Assembly: GCA_036677145.1 (NCBI GenBank)
Contig: JAKFFF010000091.1
Span: 1 to 64,000 of the forward strand
Reading direction: 5' to 3'
Length of the DNA: 64,000 nt
Source of the DNA: CADEED01 sp036677145
GTDB taxonomy: Bacteria; Pseudomonadota; Gammaproteobacteria; Steroidobacterales; Steroidobacteraceae
Positions 53,678 to 62,255 of the stretch are shown piece by piece. Position 1 is the stretch's first letter. Every line of letters starts with the position of its first letter. The notes beneath the pieces were generated by a model. That model did not search any database, was not told the origin of the DNA, and saw only the letters and a program-made list of their open reading frames with translations. Made by a program: the position numbers and the translations under genes.

Positions 53678-54130
53678 TCAATCCAGCTTGAATTCGATCG
53701 TATCCCAACGGTTGGATTCTTCATGCCGCGCCTGCGCCTTGATGGCGTCCACCAGCGCCCGACCGTCCCACTCGACGATCTGATCCGACATAGACGTGAT
53801 CGCCGTAGGCAGCACGGCATTGGCCCCGAACGGCCGCATCAGGATCACCGGCTTGTCCGAGGCCTTCGCAAAGGTCATTTCGAACAGCAGCAATTCGGCG
53901 CTTTTGGCGTACAAACCCGGAAGAGCAATCACCGCTTCGGCCTGCGCGATCTGCCGCCGCAGCTCCTCGCGATCGGCTTCCTTGCCACCCGCCGGCGCCT
54001 TGTCCGGCGCGGAAAGGTTTTTGTAGAAGAAGTTCCGGGAGCTTTCGAGATACTCGAAGATACGCAGGTACTCGTCGGAGCTCTCCCACGCATGTGTCAC
54101 GAATACTCGAATTGGATTGTTTTGTGACAT
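53678..54130 (-). CDS. ThsB-like TIR-domain protein
   Basis: 150 residues, one domain: RVFVTHAWESSDEYLRIFEYLESS, FFYKNLSAPDKAP, then a helix with ELRRQIAQAEAVIALPGLYAKSAELLLFEMTFA and KPVILMRPFG. The pattern is that of the MTH538/ThsB branch of TIR-like domains (DUF1863). The putative catalytic Glu is Glu84 (in FEMTFA), which lines up with the Glu of ThsB. Such proteins can turn NAD+ into cyclic ADP-ribose isomers in Thoeris defence, but members of unknown role also exist. No ThsA (SIR2-SLOG) gene is in the window. Divergent from the EEP gene with about 65 bases between. Confidence 0.8.
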   Translation of the reverse strand: MSQNNPIRVFVTHAWESSDEYLRIFEYLESSRNFFYKNLSAPDKAPAGGKEADREELRRQIAQAEAVIALPGLYAKSAELLLFEMTFAKASDKPVILMRPFGANAVLPTAITSMSDQIVEWDGRALVDAIKAQARHEESNRWDTIEFKLD

Positions 54131-54195
54131 GTCGACCGATCCAGGGCGTTGGCTGAGTGTAGTTTAGTAACTGACGTTGTGCGCCTACTCCCCTT

Positions 54196-54990
54196 TTGTG
54201 CGCCGCAACGCTAGCATCAACCCGCTTGCGCCTGCTCGTATACAACATCCGCTACGCCACGGGCACTGGGCCAGCCTTTCATCTACCCTTGCCCGGCGCC
54301 GGCTACCTGCGTTCCAGCCGCCGCGTACTCGACGGCATCACTGGGTTCGTCAAGGCGCAGGATCCCGACATCGTGGGCCTGATCGAAGTCGACATCGGCT
54401 CGATCCGCAGCGGCATGGTCAATCAGGCGGAACACATCGCCGACGCGCTCGGTCACTACACGACCTACGAGTGCAAATACGGCAAGAGTTCGATCAACAA
54501 TCTGATGCCCATCGTGCGCAAGCAGGGCAATGCATTCCTGGCCGCGCCGCGCGTCGAAGGCGAACGTTTCCACTATTTCGACACCGGTATCAAGCGCCTG
54601 ATCATCGAGCTCGAGCTCGACGACGTGTGCATATTCCTCGTGCATCTGGCGCTCAAGTACCGTCAACGCCAGTACCAACTGCGCTACCTGCACGACCTGA
54701 TCGCGAAATCGCACAAACCCGTGATCGTGACCGGTGACTTCAATACATTCTGGGGCACCCACGAGATCTATCTATTCATGCGTGCCGCGGGCCTGCGCAG
54801 CGCGAATGAAAAGAACCTGCCGTCCTTTCCGGCGCGCGTGCCGCGTATCGAACTGGACTTCGTGCTGGTGAGCGAGGAAATCGAAGTCACGAATTTCGAA
54901 GTGCCCGACGTGCGCTTCTCCGACCATCGCCCCGTACTCTGCGATTTCAACGTGCGCGGCGCCGTGGCGTCGCAGCCCGCGGTCGCCTGA
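54196..54990 (+). CDS. Endonuclease/exonuclease/phosphatase (EEP) family hydrolase
   Basis: 264 residues from the TTG at 54196; a second TTG at 54226 (MRLLVYNIRY) is equally plausible. Metal/catalytic segments: LLVYNIRYATG (Asn), VGLIEVD (Glu), LVHLALKYRQRQYQLR, VTGDFNTFWG (Asp and Asn), RIELDFVLVS (Asp) and SDHRPVLCDF (His). All EEP residues are present. No signal peptide, so a cytoplasmic phosphodiesterase or phosphatase; substrate unknown (nucleic acid, phospholipid head group or a nucleotide). Divergent from the TIR gene. Confidence 0.88.
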   Translation: MCAATLASTRLRLLVYNIRYATGTGPAFHLPLPGAGYLRSSRRVLDGITGFVKAQDPDIVGLIEVDIGSIRSGMVNQAEHIADALGHYTTYECKYGKSSINNLMPIVRKQGNAFLAAPRVEGERFHYFDTGIKRLIIELELDDVCIFLVHLALKYRQRQYQLRYLHDLIAKSHKPVIVTGDFNTFWGTHEIYLFMRAAGLRSANEKNLPSFPARVPRIELDFVLVSEEIEVTNFEVPDVRFSDHRPVLCDFNVRGAVASQPAVA

Positions 54991-55002
54991 GGTTTTCAAC
55001 AC

Positions 55003-57048
55003 ATGAGTACTCCCTCCGCGACTGCCTGGGTGTCGGAGACCGATGCCAGTGGCATCGTGTGGCTGACGTTCGATAAACCCGGCACGTCCACGAACGTCCT
55101 GTCGCGCGACACCGTGCTCGAACTCGGCGGACATGTCGAGAAACTCGCAGCCTCGCCCCCGCGCGGCCTGGTGATCCGCTCCGCGAAGAGCGGTGGCTTC
55201 GTTGCCGGTGCCGATGTCCGCGAGTTCACGCAGCTCGCAAGCGCCGAGCAGGCGTTCGAGCTGGTGCGCGCCGCGCAGAAGATCTTCGATCGGCTCGAAG
55301 CACTGCCCTGCCCCACGGTCGCAATCATCAATGGGTTTGCGCTGGGCGGCGGACTCGAACTCGCACTCGCCTGCCGCTATCGCATCGGCATCAAGAGCGA
55401 CAAATTTTCGATCGGGCTGCCCGAAGTCATGCTCGGCATTCATCCGGGATTCGGCGGCACCGTGCGTGCGGTCAGGCGCGCCGGCGTGCGCACGGCCATG
55501 GAGATGATGCTCACCGGCAAGACATTGCGCGCCGACAAGGCGCTGCGCGCGGGCTTCGTCGACCGCCTGGTGTTCCCGGCCGATGCCGAAGCCACAGCCC
55601 GCGAATTCATCGCACGGCAACCCAAACAACGCAGCCCGGGGCTGCTCGACCGTGCGTTGTCCTGGCCGCTGTTGCGCGGCCTCGTCAAGAAGCAGCTCCT
55701 TGCGCAGGTCGCCGCGAAGGCGCGGCGCGAACACTATCCGGCGCCGTACGCCATCGTGGATCTGTGGGCACGGTTCGGTGCGCGCGGCGAGGCTGCCTAC
55801 GAGGCCGAGGCGCGTTCGATTGCCGGGCTCATGCTGACCGAGACCTCGCGCAACCTCGTGCGTGTGTTCATGCTGCAGGAACGCCTCAAGGGACTCGGCG
55901 GAAAGACCCAGTTGCCAATCGAGCGTGTGCATGTGGTCGGCGCCGGCGTCATGGGCGGCGACATCGCCGCGTGGTGCGCGCAGCGCGGGCTCAACGTCAC
56001 GTTGCAGGATCGCGAACTGAAATTCATCGAGCCCGCGATGCAGCGGGCACGCGAAGGATTCGAGAAGCGACTCAGGGACAAAGCCAAGGCCGCACAGCTC
56101 ATGACGCGCCTGACACCCGACGTCGCGGGCGACGGCGTGCCGCGAGCGGATGTGATCATCGAAGCGATTTTCGAGAACGCCGATGCGAAGCACGAGTTGT
56201 TCGCGCGGGTCGAACCGCGCATGAAGTCGAGCGCGATCCTGGCTTCCAACACCTCGTCGATCATGCTCGAGCAGCTCGATGACCGGCTGCCCGATCCCGC
56301 CAGGCTCGTCGGCGTGCACTTCTTCAACCCGGTATCGCAGTTGCCGCTGGTCGAAATCGTGCGCGGGGAAAACACCAGCGAAGAGAGCATCCAGAAGGCG
56401 ATCGCATTCACGCGCAAGATCGACAAGCTTCCGCTGCCATGCAAGAGCGCGCCGGGATTCCTGGTCAATCGTGTGCTGGTGCCCTACCTGAACGAGGCCA
56501 TGTTCGCGCTGCAGGACGGCATCCCGATAGAAGTCATCGACGATGCGGCGCTGGCTTTCGGCATGCCCGTAGGGCCCGTGGAGCTCGCGGACGTGGTCGG
56601 ACTCGACGTCTGCAAACATGTCGGCGACATCGTTTCGCAGGCGCTCAACCGGCAGAAGCCGGACAGCTCACGCATCGATGCGCTGATTGCCGCGAAAAAG
56701 CTCGGCCGCAAGAGCGGCGAAGGCTTCTACCTGTGGCGTGACGGAAAGGCGGTCAAGTCGCCCGGCCCGCGCGCGGCGCCACCCGCCGATCTCGAGGATC
56801 GTTTGATGCTGGCGCTCGCGAATGAATGCGCCGCGGTGCTGCGCGAGGGAATCGTCGGCGACGCGGATCTCATCGATGCGGGTGTGATTTTCGGCTCAGG
56901 GTTCGCCCCCTTCCGTGGGGGACCGCTGACCTATGCGCGCCGGCGCGGCGTCGACGCCGTGGTCGCGCGGCTAACGGAGCTCGCACGCGCACACGGGCCG
57001 CGCTTCGCACCCGACAGCGGATGGTCGAAGCTGCGTCAGGAGAGCTAA
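55003..57048 (+). CDS. fadJ: FadJ-type enoyl-CoA hydratase / 3-hydroxyacyl-CoA dehydrogenase
   Basis: 681 residues. Hydratase domain 1-190 (GGFVAGADVREF; NGFALGGGLELALACRYRIG; PEVMLGIHPGFGGTVRAVR), then dehydrogenase (VVGAGVMGGDIAAWCAQRG near 310; NTSSIMLEQLDDRL; HFFNPVSQLPLVEIVRG with catalytic His; KSAPGFLVNRVL). C-terminal Gly-rich FGSGFAPFRGGPLTYAR. A second, separate multifunctional enzyme besides the one at 42527; the two are only distantly alike and no thiolase follows this one. Confidence 0.92.
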   Translation: MSTPSATAWVSETDASGIVWLTFDKPGTSTNVLSRDTVLELGGHVEKLAASPPRGLVIRSAKSGGFVAGADVREFTQLASAEQAFELVRAAQKIFDRLEALPCPTVAIINGFALGGGLELALACRYRIGIKSDKFSIGLPEVMLGIHPGFGGTVRAVRRAGVRTAMEMMLTGKTLRADKALRAGFVDRLVFPADAEATAREFIARQPKQRSPGLLDRALSWPLLRGLVKKQLLAQVAAKARREHYPAPYAIVDLWARFGARGEAAYEAEARSIAGLMLTETSRNLVRVFMLQERLKGLGGKTQLPIERVHVVGAGVMGGDIAAWCAQRGLNVTLQDRELKFIEPAMQRAREGFEKRLRDKAKAAQLMTRLTPDVAGDGVPRADVIIEAIFENADAKHELFARVEPRMKSSAILASNTSSIMLEQLDDRLPDPARLVGVHFFNPVSQLPLVEIVRGENTSEESIQKAIAFTRKIDKLPLPCKSAPGFLVNRVLVPYLNEAMFALQDGIPIEVIDDAALAFGMPVGPVELADVVGLDVCKHVGDIVSQALNRQKPDSSRIDALIAAKKLGRKSGEGFYLWRDGKAVKSPGPRAAPPADLEDRLMLALANECAAVLREGIVGDADLIDAGVIFGSGFAPFRGGPLTYARRRGVDAVVARLTELARAHGPRFAPDSGWSKLRQES

Positions 57049-57066
57049 GCGGCCACCGTGGCGTGC

Positions 57067-57081
57067 TAGCATTTCCGTATG
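57067..57081 (+). promoter_or_regulatory. -10 box and leaderless start of the cNMP-rhodanese gene
   Basis: TAGCAT (57067-57072), 6 bases, ATG at 57079. No Shine-Dalgarno sequence; -35 weak. Confidence 0.4.
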
Positions 57082-58155
57082 TCGACCGATGCCCGTGAAG
57101 TCAGTGTTGAGCTGCTTCGTTCCCTGACCCCGCTCGAAGGAATGAAGCGGGAAAATCTGCACGCGCTTGCGAAAAAAGTTTCCGTCAAGCAGATCCCCGC
57201 GGGCCGCACGCTCTTCAAGGAAGGCGATGCCGACAAACGCACGCTCTGGATCGTGCGCGGCATGGTCGAGCTCAGCGAAAACGGCCGCACCGTCGGCATG
57301 ATCGAGGGCGGCTCGGCCGAAGCGCGCGCGCCGCTCAATCCCAGCGTGCCGCGCAAGATCACCGCGCGCGCCGTCGAGGACGTCGATTACCTCGCGATCG
57401 ATTCGGAACTGCTCGACGTGATGATCACGTGGGATCAAACCGGCAATTACGAAGTCGGCGAACTGCAGGCGCAGTTCGGTGGCGGCTCCGACGACAGCGA
57501 CTGGATGACCACGCTGCTGCAGACCAAAGCTTTTCATCGCATTCCCCCGGCGAACCTGCAGGCGATCTTCATGCGAATGAATCGCCAGCTGTACCGCGCC
57601 GGCGAAGTCGTCATCAAGCAGGGTGACGAAGGCGACTACTTCTACGCGATCGTGCAGGGCAAGTGTCTCGTGACGCGCGAATCGCCGCTCAATCAGAAAG
57701 GCATCAAACTCGCCGAGCTCGGTGTGGGCGAGACCTTTGGCGAAGAAGCCTTGATCGCGGAAGCCAAGCGCAATGCGACCGTGACGATGTTGTCGGACGG
57801 TGTGTTGATGCGGCTCAACAAGCAGGACTTCCGCGACCTGATGCATGAGCCGTTGCTGCGCTGGGTGGACGAAACCCAGGCGCTCAAGATCATCCAGAAC
57901 CGCGGCGTGTGGCTCGACGTGCGACTGCCGTCGGAGTATCAGAATCTGGCGATCGAAGGATCGATCAACATTCCGCTCTACTTCGTGCGTCTCAAGCTCA
58001 ATGCGCTCGATCGCAAGACGCCTTACGTCGTGGTGTGCGACACCGGCCGGCGCTCCTCCGCCGCCGCGTTCATCCTGTCCGAGCGTGGATTCGATGCCTA
58101 CGTGCTGAAAGGTGGCATTACGACATCGGCCTTGCCGATGCGTCGACCGGGTTGA
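57079..58155 (+). CDS. Double cyclic-nucleotide-binding domain plus rhodanese fusion
   Basis: 358 residues, soluble. Two CAP/CRP-type cNMP domains (about 15-120, more degenerate, and 150-250) then a rhodanese domain (270-350). Domain 2 keeps the phosphate-binding cassette GEEALIAEAKRNATV with the Glu and Arg positions near 221-235. Rhodanese loop is VVCDTGRRSS with active-site Cys320. No DNA-binding helix-turn-helix is present. It may couple second-messenger level to sulfur or phosphatase-type chemistry, or act as a scaffold; this is inference. Confidence 0.87.
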   Translation: MSTDAREVSVELLRSLTPLEGMKRENLHALAKKVSVKQIPAGRTLFKEGDADKRTLWIVRGMVELSENGRTVGMIEGGSAEARAPLNPSVPRKITARAVEDVDYLAIDSELLDVMITWDQTGNYEVGELQAQFGGGSDDSDWMTTLLQTKAFHRIPPANLQAIFMRMNRQLYRAGEVVIKQGDEGDYFYAIVQGKCLVTRESPLNQKGIKLAELGVGETFGEEALIAEAKRNATVTMLSDGVLMRLNKQDFRDLMHEPLLRWVDETQALKIIQNRGVWLDVRLPSEYQNLAIEGSINIPLYFVRLKLNALDRKTPYVVVCDTGRRSSAAAFILSERGFDAYVLKGGITTSALPMRRPG

Positions 58156-58252
58156 CGGCCGTAGCGAACTCATCCAGCCAGCTCGACTTGCCGATCATCA
58201 CCGAAACACTTGCGCCGCTGTGATCGGCGGCCAATCTCGAGGATTTCGCTGC

Positions 58253-59233
58253 ATGCGTGGACTCTGCATTCCGGTTATCGCCCTGCTGCTGTTCTCGAGA
58301 CCCGGCCTGGCGGAAGAACCCGGCAGCACGCCTGAATCGCCAGTCCGTGACGAATCGGGCATGGAAGTGATCGTCGTCACGGGACTGCAGCCGGGTCCGG
58401 GTTTGTGGAAGGTATCGAACGGCACTCACGTCATGTGGATCCTGGGCGAGGTCTCGCCATTTCCACGCAAGGTGAGGTGGCAGACGGACGAATTCGACGG
58501 CTTGCTCCGGGACTCGCAGGAACTGATTCTCGACTTCTCCGGGTACTGGCGGTCGGACAAGAACGAGACGATTGCTTATATCAGGGCCGAGGACCTGCCC
58601 AAGGGATCGCTGAAAGACGTCATTTCGCCGCAGCTGCACAAGCGGCTCCAGGCCACCGCGAAAATTTTCGGCGCGTCGGGACTGGAAGAACTGCGCCCCT
58701 TCGCCGCGACGAATCGCCTGGTGGTGAGCGCGATGAAGACCATGGACCTGACCGGATTCAGCGCGAGATTTTCGGCCGAAGCGCTGGCGAAAAAGCGCCG
58801 CGTGAAAATCACCTACTTCGCGGCGCCGGAACCCGCCTTCGCGGAACGGCTGAAGAACTGGCAGCACGAATCCAACGTGGTTTGCCTGGAACGACTGGTG
58901 GATGCGATTCATGACGGCGGCAACGGCGTGAAGCGCCTGGGGAATGCCTGGTCGATCGGGGATATCCCATCGTTGCGCCGGCTGGTGCCAGCGTATTCAT
59001 TCTCACGGGATGGTGTTCGCGCGGATCAATGTGCCGCGGCGATGCGCGGCGGCGAACAACAGGCCCGCGACTACAACGCGATACGTATCAAGTCGTGGCT
59101 CAACGAGGCGGAGCGCGCGCTGCGGCGCAATCGAAGCACGATGGCCGTCGTGCTGATGTCGGAGATATTCGCGCCGGATGGTTACCTCGCCGCACTTCGC
59201 GAACGAGGTTACGAAATCATCGAGCCAGAGTGA
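58253..59233 (+). CDS. Exported TraB/GumN-family protein
   Basis: 326 residues from ATG 58253 with a GAGGA site 10 bases upstream. Signal peptide MRGLCIPVIALLLFSRPGLA. The TraB/GumN start motif is GLWKVSNGTHVMWILGEVSPFP near 58; later conserved elements include LKNWQHESNVVCLERLVDAIH and RNRSTMAVVLMSEIFAPDGYLAALRERGYEI. Family members carry a GxxH/EE metal-protease-like site; here the first motif has GEVS where others have GT.H, so activity is uncertain. Convergent with pilZ. Confidence 0.85.
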   Translation: MRGLCIPVIALLLFSRPGLAEEPGSTPESPVRDESGMEVIVVTGLQPGPGLWKVSNGTHVMWILGEVSPFPRKVRWQTDEFDGLLRDSQELILDFSGYWRSDKNETIAYIRAEDLPKGSLKDVISPQLHKRLQATAKIFGASGLEELRPFAATNRLVVSAMKTMDLTGFSARFSAEALAKKRRVKITYFAAPEPAFAERLKNWQHESNVVCLERLVDAIHDGGNGVKRLGNAWSIGDIPSLRRLVPAYSFSRDGVRADQCAAAMRGGEQQARDYNAIRIKSWLNEAERALRRNRSTMAVVLMSEIFAPDGYLAALRERGYEIIEPE

Positions 59234-59237
59234 GAAG

Positions 59238-59255
59238 CGGGCTCTCGCGAGCCCG
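59238..59255. terminator. bidirectional hairpin between the TraB gene and pilZ
   Basis: CGGGCTC-TCGC-GAGCCCG, a perfect 7-bp stem and tetraloop, between stops at 59233 and 59259. No T-run. Confidence 0.5.
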
Positions 59256-59258
59256 GAT

Positions 59259-59624
59259 CTACATGGTGTGCGTGGCCTTATCGCCCGCCAGCGCGCCGGC
59301 TAGATAGGTCTCGATCTTCTTCTGCGTCTGCCCACGGTCCTGATCGGAGAACTGCACGCCGATGCCGGCGGTGCGTTTTCCCTGCGCGCCCTTGGGCGTC
59401 AGCCAGATCACGCGTCCCGCGACGGGGAGCTTCTCGTCCTCACCCATCAGGTTCAGCAGCATGAACACCTCGTCGCCGAGGCGGTAGTTGCTGTTGGTCG
59501 GGATAAACAGCCCACCATTCTTCACGAAGGGCATGTAGGCGAGATACAGCGCGCTCTTGTCCTTGATGGTGAGCGTCAGCAGTCCCGGTTTGTTGGCGCC
59601 GGTGCGCCCAGTTCGCTCACTCAT
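59259..59624 (-). CDS. pilZ: PilZ-domain protein
   Basis: 121 residues, single PilZ fold: LTLTIKDKSALYLAYMPFVKNGGLFIPT, RLGDEVFMLLNLMG, KLPVAGRVIWLTPKG, AGIGVQFSDQD. Small PilZ of the type next to holB in Pseudomonas and Xanthomonas, needed for type IV pilus assembly; this subtype lacks the RxxxR c-di-GMP motif and binds FimX/PilB instead. Last gene of pabB-pabC-mltG-tmk-holB-pilZ. Confidence 0.93.
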   Translation of the reverse strand: MSERTGRTGANKPGLLTLTIKDKSALYLAYMPFVKNGGLFIPTNSNYRLGDEVFMLLNLMGEDEKLPVAGRVIWLTPKGAQGKRTAGIGVQFSDQDRGQTQKKIETYLAGALAGDKATHTM

Positions 59625-59636
59625 GGAAAAATTGGC

Positions 59637-60584
59637 TCATTGCCGTGCCCAGCGCCACAGCAGGGCCTCGACGGCCATGGTCTTGTTGATCGAAGTGTGG
59701 GAAAGCTTGCGCATGTCGCGAATGGCGTCCGAAAACTCGAAGAGGCGACATATGTTCGGCTGCGCCACCGAACCTGACAAGTGCGTTACGTCGCGGATTG
59801 CGCCGTTTTCCAGGATCCGATCTGTGACCCAGCTCTCAAGGCACGCGAGGCGGGTGGCAAGGTCGCCACGCGCCCAGCGTTCAGCCACCGCCGGTGGCTG
59901 AACATTGCCGCTGCCGATCTCCCTCAGGGTGTCGAGGGTCTCGCCACGAAGCTGCGCCAGCGCCGCCGGATCGGCATCGAGCAGCGTGAAGGGCCCTGCT
60001 CCCGTCGCGTCCAGCGCCTCGCGCCAGGGACCGGCGCCACGTGCGGATTCGAGGAACTCCGCCGCGGCCTCGCGCGACGGCGCCGCGAGCCGCAGTTTCG
60101 AGCACCGGCTGCGCAGCGTCGGCAGCAGGCGCGACGGTGAACTCGACACCAGCAGCAACAGCGTGCGCGGCGGCGGTTCCTCGAGCGTCTTGAGTAATGC
60201 GTTGGCCGCAAAATGGTTCATCGCGTCGGCCGGCATGACTATCGCCACCTTGTAGCCGCGACCGTGCGCTGTGAGAGAAAGCTCCGCCGCGAGATCGCGT
60301 ACCGCGCCAATCACGATCTGCGACGAGTCGCCTTCCGGCTTCAGCATCGCGACATCCGGATGCTGATCGGCCGCGATCCAGCGGCAGTCCTGGCATTCAC
60401 CGCAGGGCGCGGCCGCCGGCGTGCGGCAATTGACGAGTTGGGTGATCCAGCGCGCGAGCTCGAGACCGCCCGCGCCGGGGTCTTCGTGAATCAGGAGTCC
60501 GTGCGCGAGACGATCCGCCGCAAGCGCGGCGCGCACTTCATCGCAGGCGGGCGTGAACCAGGCTGGCAGTCCGGCTGCGATCAC
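59637..60584 (-). CDS. holB: DNA polymerase III delta' subunit
   Basis: 315 residues, GTG start at 60584. AAA+ clamp-loader fold with no functional Walker A Lys (as in true delta'), Zn-type Cys cluster CRTPAAAPCGECQDC near 52-66, sensor-1 TLEEPPPRTLLLLVSSSP, and the SRC motif RSRCSKLRL near 160. Part of the clamp loader for the sliding clamp. 1 base after tmk. Confidence 0.94.
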   Translation of the reverse strand: MIAAGLPAWFTPACDEVRAALAADRLAHGLLIHEDPGAGGLELARWITQLVNCRTPAAAPCGECQDCRWIAADQHPDVAMLKPEGDSSQIVIGAVRDLAAELSLTAHGRGYKVAIVMPADAMNHFAANALLKTLEEPPPRTLLLLVSSSPSRLLPTLRSRCSKLRLAAPSREAAAEFLESARGAGPWREALDATGAGPFTLLDADPAALAQLRGETLDTLREIGSGNVQPPAVAERWARGDLATRLACLESWVTDRILENGAIRDVTHLSGSVAQPNICRLFEFSDAIRDMRKLSHTSINKTMAVEALLWRWARQ

Positions 60585-60585
60585 G

Positions 60586-61239
60586 TCACGGCGCTCCTGT
60601 GACCACGGGCGCGAGCTGCAGACATTCTTCGAGCGCGGCTACTGCGTTGTCGCACACTTCATCGAGTTTCGCGGTCGCGTCGATCACGCGGAACCGCGCC
60701 GGCGCCGCGCGCGCGAGATCGAGATAGCGGTTGCGCACGCGGTCGAAGAATTGCGCGGATTCGATTTCGAAACGATCCACAGCGCCGCGTCGCGCCTGCA
60801 TGCGCTCGAGACCTACGCGCACCGGCACGTCGAGCAGGATGGTGCAATCTGGTACGAGATCGCCGTGCACGACTTGCGCGAGTTGTTCGATGAGCCGCCG
60901 GTCGACGCCGCGCCCGCCACCCTGGTACGCGTGTGTCGCGTCGGTGAAGCGGTCGCACAACACCCATTCACCGCGTGTCAGTGCCGGTCGAATGAGATTG
61001 TCGATATGAATCTGACGAGCGCCAAACATGAGCAGCGTTTCCGCGGTCGCGCTGATGTGTTCCTCGCCGCGATCGAGCACCAGCGCGCGGATACGCTCAG
61101 CAACCTTCGTGCCGCCAGGCTCGCGAGTGGCGTGCACGGTGATGCCCCGTCCGCGCAATGTCTGCGTGATGCGGTCCGCGACCGTGGTCTTCCCCGCCCC
61201 TTCGATACCTTCGAGTGTGATGAAACGGGCGGGCGTCAT
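60586..61239 (-). CDS. tmk: Thymidylate kinase
   Basis: 217 residues. P-loop EGIEGAGKTTVADR near 9-20, DR(Y/F) motif VLCDRFTDATHAYQGGGRG near 91-110, lid with Arg-rich segment near 150. Phosphorylates dTMP to dTDP. ATGA overlap with mltG. Confidence 0.97.
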   Translation of the reverse strand: MTPARFITLEGIEGAGKTTVADRITQTLRGRGITVHATREPGGTKVAERIRALVLDRGEEHISATAETLLMFGARQIHIDNLIRPALTRGEWVLCDRFTDATHAYQGGGRGVDRRLIEQLAQVVHGDLVPDCTILLDVPVRVGLERMQARRGAVDRFEIESAQFFDRVRNRYLDLARAAPARFRVIDATAKLDEVCDNAVAALEECLQLAPVVTGAP

Positions 61240-62255
61240 TTGCGATTTTCCCTCAGGCGGGCGAGATAACGTTGCACGGCTGCATTGTGTGCTTCGAGCG
61301 TCGCCGAGAACACATGTGATCCGTCACCCGCGCCGGTGGCGACGAAAAAGATATCGCCGGTTTCGAGTGGCCGGGTGACGGCATCGATGGCTTCACGCGA
61401 TGGCAGCGCGATCGGAGTGGGCGGCAGGCCCGCTCGTGTGTAGGTGTTGTACGGCGTATCCGTGCGCAGGTCGCGCACGCGGATGTTGCCGTCATACTGG
61501 CTGCCGATGCCGTAGATCACGGTCGGATCCGTCTGCAGCCGCATGTTCCGGCGCAGGCGCGTGATGAAAACACCCGCGATTCGCGGCCGCTCGCTCGCAA
61601 GTCCCGTTTCTTTTTCGACGATGGATGCGAGCGTGAGCGCCTCGTACGCGTTCGCCAGCGGCAATGCCGGCGCTCGCGAATTCCAGGCCGCCTCGAGCGC
61701 TTCTGCCATCTTGCGATAGGCGGCCGCATACAAGTCGCGATCGGTCGTATCCGCCGCGAAACGATACGTGTCTGGGAAGAAGCGCCCTTCCGGATGCTCG
61801 CCAGCATGTCCGATCGCCACCATGACCTCGGCATCGTCCTTGCCGCGCAGCGTGGCGCGGATGCTGGAGTGCGCTTCGATCGCGCGCCGCATGTCGGCGA
61901 AGGTCCAGCCTTCCACGATGGTCAATGCCTCGAACACGACGCGCCCATCTTCGAGCTGACGCAGGATTTCCGCCGGACTCGCCTGCGCGGGAATTTCATA
62001 GCGGCCCGATTTCACCTGCGGCCATCCGCGCACGCGCAGCACCAGCTCCACCTTGCGGCGATCCGCGAGTGCGCCTCGCGTGTCGAGTTCAGCGAGCACC
62101 GAGCGCACCGTTGCCCCCGGCTTGACGACCAGCGGCACGGACTCGGCATGCGGCCCCGCGGCCGTCATCATCGCGTTCATGCGTTGCCAATAGAACGCGC
62201 CGGCCGCCACCGCGAGGATGACGAGCGCCCCGAAGGCGAGCAGCAACTTACGCAT
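61236..62255 (-). CDS. mltG: Endolytic murein transglycosylase MltG
   Basis: 339 residues. One N-terminal helix (LLAFGALVILAVAAGAFYW), LysM-like then YceG domain; catalytic Glu in IVEKETGLASERPRIAGVF near 219 and the RLRRNMRLQTDPTVIYGIG segment. Cuts nascent peptidoglycan strands to stop growth. Overlaps pabC by 8 bases. Confidence 0.96.
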   Translation of the reverse strand: MRKLLLAFGALVILAVAAGAFYWQRMNAMMTAAGPHAESVPLVVKPGATVRSVLAELDTRGALADRRKVELVLRVRGWPQVKSGRYEIPAQASPAEILRQLEDGRVVFEALTIVEGWTFADMRRAIEAHSSIRATLRGKDDAEVMVAIGHAGEHPEGRFFPDTYRFAADTTDRDLYAAAYRKMAEALEAAWNSRAPALPLANAYEALTLASIVEKETGLASERPRIAGVFITRLRRNMRLQTDPTVIYGIGSQYDGNIRVRDLRTDTPYNTYTRAGLPPTPIALPSREAIDAVTRPLETGDIFFVATGAGDGSHVFSATLEAHNAAVQRYLARLRENRK

